Assembly (NCBI GenBank): GCA_017620315.1
Contig: JAFZQQ010000419.1
Span: 1 to 5,341 of the forward strand
DNA length: 5,341 nucleotides
Direction: 5' to 3'
Origin: Oscillospiraceae bacterium
GTDB lineage: Bacteria > Bacillota > Clostridia > Oscillospirales > Oscillospiraceae
Positions 1 to 3,946 of the stretch are shown in pieces. Within the stretch, counting starts at the first letter, position 1. Every line of letters starts with the position of its first letter. The notes beneath the pieces were generated by a model that made no database searches, was not told the DNA's origin, and was given only the letters and a program-made list of their open reading frames with translations. The translations under genes were made by a program, and so were the position numbers.

Positions 1-129
1 ATGACGCTGCGCAAGAGCCACGAGAGCCCGGTGGTGAAGGAGCTTTACGACAGCTACCTCGAAAAGCCCGGCAGCCGCCTCGCCCACGAACTCCTGCATA
101 CCAGCTATACCAAGCGGAAAAAGTACTGA
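1..129 (+). CDS. [FeFe] hydrogenase catalytic subunit, C-terminal end (5' partial)
   Basis: The window opens inside a gene, in frame 1, and 42 codons remain before the TGA at 127-129. The peptide contains LRKSHESPVVKELY, then a KPGS segment and HELLHTSY. This is the signature of the iron hydrogenase small-subunit-type domain (Fe_hyd_SSU) found at the extreme C-terminus of monomeric and NAD(P)-linked clostridial [FeFe] hydrogenases. Those enzymes reduce protons or oxidise H2 at the H-cluster using ferredoxin or NAD(P)H, normally in the cytoplasm. The ATG at position 1 is most likely an internal methionine just before the conserved LRKSHE block, not a start, because the domain continues N-terminally in all family members. 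The H-cluster cysteines lie outside the window, so monomeric HydA cannot be distinguished from an HndD/HydA subunit of an electron-bifurcating complex. The family call is firm; the subtype is open. Confidence 0.88.
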   Translation: MTLRKSHESPVVKELYDSYLEKPGSRLAHELLHTSYTKRKKY

Positions 130-145
130 TAACGGAAAAAACACG

Positions 146-190
146 ACCGGCCCGGGAAGCGGAAAAACCGCCCCGGGCCGGTTTGCTGTT
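146..190 (+). terminator. Intrinsic terminator of the hydrogenase gene
   Basis: An 11-bp perfect GC-rich stem (146-156 with 172-182) is extended by a second 4-bp stem (159-162 with 168-171) after a two-A bulge, with an AAAAA loop. It begins 17 nt after the hydrogenase stop codon. The following U tract is interrupted (GTTTGCTGTTTG), so termination may be imperfect, but placement and stem strength support a rho-independent terminator. Confidence 0.75.
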
Positions 191-204
191 TGCGGAAGTT
201 TTAT

Positions 205-233
205 TTGAATTTTGGACAAGGGCGTGGTAAAAT
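205..233 (+). promoter_or_regulatory. Sigma-A-like promoter of the structured leader / SHOCT operon
   Basis: A -35-like TTGAAT (205-210; 4 of 6 consensus bases) and a -10-like TAAAAT (228-233; 5 of 6) are separated by exactly 17 bp. The predicted start of transcription, about 7 nt after the -10 box, falls at roughly 240, the first bases of the long hairpin. That coincidence strengthens both calls. The promoter lies downstream of the hydrogenase terminator, so it likely makes an independent transcript. Predicted by eye; no start site was measured. Confidence 0.6.
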
Positions 234-238
234 AAACT

Positions 239-407
239 TGCGACGCAATCGAATACTTGTTACGACAGATGTAGAGAATGTGTTTTTACCTTCGGTAAAA
301 ACGCACTCTCCCTTTTGGCATTCTCTATGTCTGTCAAAGTGATTGCGTCGCAGCAAGCGGAGCTCTGCGTTTTTCGGTGGCGCAGCTTCGGTTGCGCCAC
401 TTTTTTT
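239..407 (+). ncRNA. Structured leader RNA or small RNA ending in an intrinsic terminator
   Basis: From the predicted transcript start the RNA folds into nested helices. The basal stem pairs 239-250 with 341-352 (12 bp, no mismatch). A short stem pairs 255-258 with 337-340. The middle stem pairs 264-280 with 319-335 (17 bp, two of them G-U). The apical hairpin pairs 281-290 with 294-303 around a UUC triloop, leaving a pyrimidine-rich single-stranded stretch near 304-318. A linker then leads to a terminator hairpin with U7. CUGCG at 365-369 can pair with CGCAG at 349-353, part of the basal stem, or with CGCAG at 381-385, part of the terminator stem, so a terminator/antiterminator switch is conceivable. 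I recognise none of the well-known riboswitch, T-box or ribosomal-leader motifs. It could act as a cis attenuator for the operon starting at 428, or as a free RNA of about 165 nt. Confidence 0.55.
377..407 (+). terminator. UUCG-capped intrinsic terminator just upstream of the TM2 gene
   Basis: The stem pairs 377-386 with 391-400: ten pairs including one G-U, closed by a C(UUCG)G tetraloop. Seven consecutive T residues follow at 401-407. This is a textbook rho-independent terminator in the plus direction. It ends only 20 nt before the ATG at 428 and 5 nt before the Shine-Dalgarno sequence, so transcription of the SHOCT operon from any upstream promoter must pass through it. Confidence 0.88.
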
Positions 408-427
408 GATTTGGAGGAGAAAGAGAA

Positions 428-763
428 ATGAAAAACAAAACCACAGCGTTGGTCTTGTCTGTGCTGTTGGGCGGACTTGGGGTTGACCGATTTTATCTTG
501 GCTATGTCGGCATCGGTGTTCTAAAACTCTTGACGGCAGGATGCTTTGGTGTTCTCTACATCATCGACATCGTAAATATCGCCACCGGAAAGTTACGCCC
601 CGCCGACGGTTCCCCGTATGAAGATGACACATGCGCCGCTCCGGCACAGCCCGCGACAAACCCCTATGATGATCTGGAAAAGTTGGCCAAACTACACGAG
701 CAGGGCGTCATAAATGACGAGGAGTTCGCAAAGATGAAGGCGGACTGCCTGTCCAAGATGTAG
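428..763 (+). CDS. TM2-domain membrane protein with C-terminal SHOCT tail
   Basis: This is a 111-residue protein. Residues 6-51 match the TM2 domain: a first hydrophobic segment ending in LGGLGVDRFYLGY, a short turn, then a second helix (about 30-51) ending in YIIDIVNI, with the conserved D-RFYLG and IDI features. A Pro/Ala/Asp-rich linker (about 55-78) leads to a SHOCT-type helical hairpin (79-111) with the pattern DLEKLAKLHEQGVINDEEF. TM2 proteins are small inner-membrane proteins of generally unknown function; SHOCT tails are thought to mediate oligomerisation or tethering. The ATG is supported by GGAGG at 413-417, ten bases upstream. The next gene begins 22 bp downstream, so the two are probably co-transcribed. 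There is no dedicated promoter between the terminator at 377-407 and this start, pointing to control by read-through. Domain calls are firm; the cellular role is unknown. Confidence 0.9.
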   Translation: MKNKTTALVLSVLLGGLGVDRFYLGYVGIGVLKLLTAGCFGVLYIIDIVNIATGKLRPADGSPYEDDTCAAPAQPATNPYDDLEKLAKLHEQGVINDEEFAKMKADCLSKM

Positions 764-770
764 TTCATGA

Positions 771-788
771 AAGGAGAAAACCGGTTTG
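771..788 (+). promoter_or_regulatory. Shine-Dalgarno that fixes a TTG start codon
   Basis: AAGGAG at 771-776 sits nine bases before TTG at 786-788, an ideal spacing. The nearby ATG at 767-769 overlaps this site, is in a different frame, and would give only about 37 codons. The TTG is therefore the probable initiator of the second SHOCT gene. A weak start in tight spacing behind the TM2 gene suggests deliberately lower translation. Confidence 0.7.
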
Positions 789-1550
789 GACAACAAGAAG
801 ACGCTTCGCATTGCTTCGGGTATCTGCTTTGTGCTGTTATTTGTGTTGAGTATCGTCGGTGTCGAATACTCCGAAAGTAGTTATTGTATAAAAATAAACG
901 ATTATTGGCAATGGACATCCATTGCGTATCGCCTTTACATACTCCTGATTGCAATAGCTGTTTTTACAAAGGCATACGGTATTGGCGCTGTTGGATGCGG
1001 GATCGGCCTGATTCAAGAGGTATATATTTTTATAGAGTACATCCCTTATTATGGTAGTTGTTTCAGTGAATATCATATGCCATTACGATATGATGTTGTT
1101 TTAAGGGGTTGTTTAAGCCTCTTTATCGATGATATCTTTACTATTCTCATCAGTATGTTGCTTTTGCTTTCTTTTTTGATGCAAAGGAAGAAAAAGGGGA
1201 GGGGTCTTGCCCTTATCGCCGCAGCACCGCAAACCATTATCTTTATTGTTTGTGATGTGATTATGATGGAGATGTTCACTTTTGATTTCGACGGTGCGAC
1301 ACTTTTTATTATTAACCATACTCTGTGTGATTTTCTGTTACCGGTAGCCGGGTATCTTCTGTTGGGACTGAGCATGGAACCTCGAATTGCGACGAACAAT
1401 GCCCTCTCTGGCGAAACAGTGTCAGTTGCCCCAAATGCTTCAGGCGTTAACACCATTGAAAAACTGACGCGTCTGAAAGCACTTCTGGATGCCGGAGCAA
1501 TCACCCAGGAAGAATTCGACGCAAAGAAAAAACAACTATTGGGATTGTGA
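786..1550 (+). CDS. Polytopic membrane protein with C-terminal SHOCT domain
   Basis: This 254-residue protein has about six hydrophobic segments, near residues 7-26, 46-63, 66-82, 108-132, 138-164 and 171-195. A positively charged QRKKKGRG loop (133-140) follows the fourth and should face the cytoplasm. A polar linker (about 198-221) leads to a SHOCT hairpin at 222-254 (TIEKLTRLKALLDAGAIT, then QEEFDAKKKQLL). I do not recognise the membrane part as a named family. The start is TTG with AAGGAG nine bases upstream. It lies 22 bp behind the TM2-SHOCT gene, and the shared tail suggests the two products associate through their SHOCT hairpins. Base composition is far lower in GC than the flanking genes (lines 841-900 and 1021-1080 count to about 35% and 27% GC), and codons are correspondingly AT-rich, which fits recent acquisition. 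Strong coding signals in this frame outweigh the overlapping minus-strand frames. Confidence 0.82.
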   Translation: MDNKKTLRIASGICFVLLFVLSIVGVEYSESSYCIKINDYWQWTSIAYRLYILLIAIAVFTKAYGIGAVGCGIGLIQEVYIFIEYIPYYGSCFSEYHMPLRYDVVLRGCLSLFIDDIFTILISMLLLLSFLMQRKKKGRGLALIAAAPQTIIFIVCDVIMMEMFTFDFDGATLFIINHTLCDFLLPVAGYLLLGLSMEPRIATNNALSGETVSVAPNASGVNTIEKLTRLKALLDAGAITQEEFDAKKKQLLGL

Positions 1551-1614
1551 TTATCTAATAAGCCCTTCCCCAAGCCCGATACACTTATTACCCAGCGTTC
1601 TGTTGATACCTAAA

Positions 1615-1653
1615 AACCCCTAACCTTGTCCCCGCGGGACAAGGTTAGGGGTT
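1615..1653. terminator. Bidirectional intrinsic terminator between convergent genes
   Basis: A perfect 18-bp inverted repeat (1615-1632 with 1636-1653) has a three-base CGC loop. It lies 64 bp past the stop of the SHOCT operon and about 70 bp past the stop of the minus-strand glycosidase gene. Read on the minus strand the stem runs directly into TTTTT (complement of 1612-1616), so it looks strongest for the glycosidase. On the plus strand the tail is CCTGTTTCTAT, which is weaker but plausible for the SHOCT operon. Confidence 0.85.
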
Positions 1654-1682
1654 CCTGTTTCTATATGTGTCCGCTTACTTTT

Positions 1683-1711
1683 CCTGAACGCTCCGGACGG
1701 GGGCGTTCAGG
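1683..1711. repeat. Inverted repeat in the glycosidase 3' region
   Basis: CCTGAACGC at 1683-1691 pairs with GCGTTCAGG at 1703-1711. The stem extends inward by three more pairs (one G-U), giving about 12 bp around a five-base loop. It starts 13 bp beyond the minus-strand stop codon at 1724. No T tract follows on either strand, so it is not a complete terminator by itself. It may stabilise the 3' end of the glycosidase mRNA or act with the stronger hairpin at 1615-1653. Confidence 0.6.
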
Positions 1712-1723
1712 TCTGGGGTTGCC

Positions 1724-3847
1724 TTACTTCGTCCGCCAGATGTAGTACACCACGTCGGCGCGCGGGCAGTCGGCGTCGGTCGCGTAAGCCTCCGCCGTGC
1801 CGGCCAGGAGGTTTTTGCCCTTCGCCCATTTTTCGGCGTCCGCGTACCAGACGGCACTGCCCGTATCGCCGGGCCTCCCCTGCGCGCGCCAGAGGAACGT
1901 GATCATCTGGCCGCGCGTCACCGGGGATAGCGGTCTGAACTCCGTATCGCCCGCGCCGTTGGTGATCCCGTTTTCCCAGGCCCACAGCACGGCCTTGTAA
2001 TAGTAATCCGTTTTCTTCACATCGGTGAAGGGATTGACCGTCGCCTTCGGCTCCGGCTCCTTCTTTAAGCGCCAGAGGAAGGTCACTGCCTGGCCGCGCG
2101 TTACCGTGTCCTGCGGGCTGAACGTCGTCTCGCCCGTGCCCTGCGTGATGTTATTGTCCTTTGCCCACTGCACCGCCTCGGCGAAGTAGTCGCTCTTCTT
2201 CACGTCGGTAAAGCCGGGAACGGTGATCGTCCGCGTGATCGTCTTCTCAAACTGCCCCTTCGAAGCCGTGACAGTCAGCGTGTGCTTGCCGGGCGTCAGA
2301 CCGGTCAGCGTGAGGCTGAACGGCTCGGACGAGGAGGAGCCCTTCTGCACACCGTCCAGCGCGTAGCGGACGGTCGTGCCGCCCGTGCCGGGGAGACTGA
2401 CGTACGTGCCGAGCGTGAGGCTGCCGTCCGTCGGCTTTACGTCGCTGAGCTTCGCGTAGCTCGGCGCCGTCTTGGAGCCCCACTGGATGAAGGGCGCGGC
2501 GCTCACCTTGCCGGTGTAGATGGACGCCAGCGTCGGATAACCGGCGATCGCGTATTCGTAGTCGTCGCGCATCACGTTGTTGTTGAAGAAGAAGACGGCC
2601 TTGATCTGCGGGTAGAGCATGGGAAGATAGGCGTAGAACTTGTTCATCCTGTCTGCGGCGTAGGAGGTCTGCACGACGCCCGTTTTGCGGCTCCGGATGG
2701 CAAAGCCGCATTCGCTGATCATCATGGGCTTTTTATGCGCCTTGGCCATGTCGACGAGGTCCTGAAGGATGATGAGCGGGTCGCTCCCATACAGGCCGAC
2801 GCAGTAGAACGCGTCGTTGTCGTGGGCGCGGTCGTCGAAGGTATAGGCGCCCTCGCCGGATTCACCGCGGTGGTAGGTCGACACACCGAACCAGTCGACC
2901 CACTCGTCGCCCGGGTAGTAGGTGTCGTACGTCACGTTGCGGTTGTTCACGTCCTGCGGTGAGAAGACGAGCGCGATGTTGCTGTACTTTCTGGCCTCCT
3001 GCGCGATCTTGCGGTAGGCGCTGATGAATTTATCGGCGTCGGGGAGCTCCGGCCAGCCGCCGTTCATCTCCGCGCCGGGGCGGAGGAAGACGGTGCAGTT
3101 TCTGCTGCCGAGCTCGGCCAGGCTTGCCTTGATATAGCTGTCGGCGGCGAGCACCTCGTCGAGACCGGCGTTCGACTCCTTGAAGTTCCACGCCAGCTCC
3201 ACGACGCCGCCGCTGTTCAGGCTGCGGTTGGTGACGCTGTCGCGCTCGCAGTAGTAGTCCAGCCAATGCTGCATGGTGTGGCCGTCGTTGAACTGGACGT
3301 AGATGAGCGCGGCGGAATCGTTCTGATGGGTGACCTCCGGCACCGTTCCGTACCAAAGGCCGCAGACGGGCTCGCCCTTCGCGCCGTAATAGGGCACGTC
3401 GGCGGGCTTGTCGGTCAGCGCGTAGACCTCCATCGGGCGGGTGAGGTGCTTCATGCGCGCCTCGCCGTTCAGGATGTGGTCCGTCTGCGTATAGCCGTGC
3501 TCGTCGAGCCAGCGGTCGGCCTCAAGCTGACGGGAGAGCCACATGGCCGCGCCGTCTAAGTCGCCCATGAGCTCGCAGCACCAGGAGCACTGGGCGCACA
3601 GCGGGTGCAGCATGTCGTTGCAGAGGTCGAAATCCCAGCTTTTGTTCCGGCGAATGAGCATGTCATAGACGACGGCCGCCGTTTTCAGATACGCGGAGGA
3701 GTCCTTTGCGTCGCGGGCCTTGAACCATGCGGCGCGCGCTTCCCAATAGCCGTCCGGAACGTCGAAGGCCAGCGCGGGGATCGCGAGCCCCAGCAGCAGG
3801 ACGCACGCGATCACGAGAGACAGGAGCTTTTTCAGCTTTCTTTTCAT
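1724..3847 (-). CDS. Secreted GH26-like glycoside hydrolase (mannanase-type) with SLH anchor
   Basis: The 707-residue product starts with a typical signal peptide (KRKLKKLL, hydrophobic core, then PALA with likely cleavage after residue 27). Residues 28-130 are helical, loosely TPR-like, with five cysteines between 76 and 91. Residues 150-455 resemble GH26 beta-mannanase-clan (alpha/beta)8 barrels: RPGAEMNGGW (256-265) would supply the acid/base E260, YYPGDEWVDWFGVSTY (310-325) is a family hallmark, and MISECGF (376-382) would supply the nucleophile E379. The usual His before the acid/base Glu is Ala here, so activity and substrate are uncertain. An Ig-like beta region (about 465-543) joins three C-terminal SLH modules (546-594, 607-655, and about 664-705), which bind wall polymers on the outer surface; the third is degenerate. 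ATG at 3847 has GGGGAGG eight bases upstream (complement of 3856-3862). The gene is probably monocistronic. A role in digesting mannan-type or other beta-linked glycans is inferred. Confidence 0.85.
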   Translation of the reverse strand: MKRKLKKLLSLVIACVLLLGLAIPALAFDVPDGYWEARAAWFKARDAKDSSAYLKTAAVVYDMLIRRNKSWDFDLCNDMLHPLCAQCSWCCELMGDLDGAAMWLSRQLEADRWLDEHGYTQTDHILNGEARMKHLTRPMEVYALTDKPADVPYYGAKGEPVCGLWYGTVPEVTHQNDSAALIYVQFNDGHTMQHWLDYYCERDSVTNRSLNSGGVVELAWNFKESNAGLDEVLAADSYIKASLAELGSRNCTVFLRPGAEMNGGWPELPDADKFISAYRKIAQEARKYSNIALVFSPQDVNNRNVTYDTYYPGDEWVDWFGVSTYHRGESGEGAYTFDDRAHDNDAFYCVGLYGSDPLIILQDLVDMAKAHKKPMMISECGFAIRSRKTGVVQTSYAADRMNKFYAYLPMLYPQIKAVFFFNNNVMRDDYEYAIAGYPTLASIYTGKVSAAPFIQWGSKTAPSYAKLSDVKPTDGSLTLGTYVSLPGTGGTTVRYALDGVQKGSSSSEPFSLTLTGLTPGKHTLTVTASKGQFEKTITRTITVPGFTDVKKSDYFAEAVQWAKDNNITQGTGETTFSPQDTVTRGQAVTFLWRLKKEPEPKATVNPFTDVKKTDYYYKAVLWAWENGITNGAGDTEFRPLSPVTRGQMITFLWRAQGRPGDTGSAVWYADAEKWAKGKNLLAGTAEAYATDADCPRADVVYYIWRTK

Positions 3848-3879
3848 ACCGGGTACCTCCCCTATTTGTACATTTTGTT

Positions 3880-3907
3880 CTTATAATAGTTTACAGGAGA
3901 AAGTCAA
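3880..3907 (-). promoter_or_regulatory. Sigma-A-like promoter of the glycosidase gene
   Basis: Read on the minus strand, TTGACT (complement of 3902-3907; 5 of 6 consensus bases) is followed after 16 bp by TATAAG (complement of 3880-3885; 5 of 6). The predicted transcript start is near 3873, giving a leader of about 25 nt that holds the GGGGAGG ribosome binding site. This stretch is noticeably AT-rich within a GC-rich neighbourhood, as expected of a promoter. It implies the glycosidase does not depend on transcription from the upstream membrane-protein gene. Confidence 0.65.
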
Positions 3908-3917
3908 GCTGGGACGA

Positions 3918-3934
3918 GCGGCGGAGAGCGCCGC
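3918..3934 (-). repeat. Short GC-rich hairpin after the DUF6056-like gene
   Basis: GCGGCG (3918-3923) pairs with CGCCGC (3929-3934) around a five-base loop, 13 bp downstream of the minus-strand stop codon at 3947. It has only six pairs and no T tract, so it is at best a weak terminator or pause site. It overlaps nothing else and lies just upstream of the -35 box of the glycosidase promoter. Confidence 0.35.
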
Positions 3935-3946
3935 GCCGGCAGGCAG

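Noticed and set aside
1..129. Treating the first 129 bases as a complete small gene starting at the ATG at position 1
   Set aside because: The peptide matches the extreme C-terminus of [FeFe] hydrogenases, so the ATG is most likely internal.
239..407. 6S RNA
   Set aside because: Size and an end-to-end hairpin are suggestive, but the internal loop is asymmetric and small (13 and 5 nt with a 4-bp pairing), and the strong helices do not leave the large open central bubble expected. A covariance search would settle it.
767..877. ATG at 767 as the start of the second SHOCT gene or of a leader peptide
   Set aside because: It is out of frame with the membrane protein, overlaps the Shine-Dalgarno, and ends after about 37 codons of unremarkable sequence.
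664..954. 96-codon minus-strand frame spanning the junction of the two SHOCT genes
   Set aside because: It overlaps two supported genes on the other strand and has no recognisable motif.
1073..1573. 166-codon minus-strand frame opposite the second SHOCT gene
   Set aside because: The plus-strand frame has a good Shine-Dalgarno, six hydrophobic segments and a SHOCT domain. The minus frame shows no recognisable domain and is explained as its shadow.
2282..2962. 226-codon open frame on the plus strand inside the glycosidase gene
   Set aside because: It is antisense to a well-supported GH26 coding sequence, is rich in Arg/Val/Gly typical of GC-rich shadow frames, and has no domain pattern. Its start has no convincing ribosome binding site.
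3882..3887. Plus-strand TATAAT as a divergent promoter
   Set aside because: No matching -35 lies 16-18 bp upstream on the plus strand, and the only frames beyond are shadows. The motif is explained by the minus-strand promoter in the same AT-rich patch.
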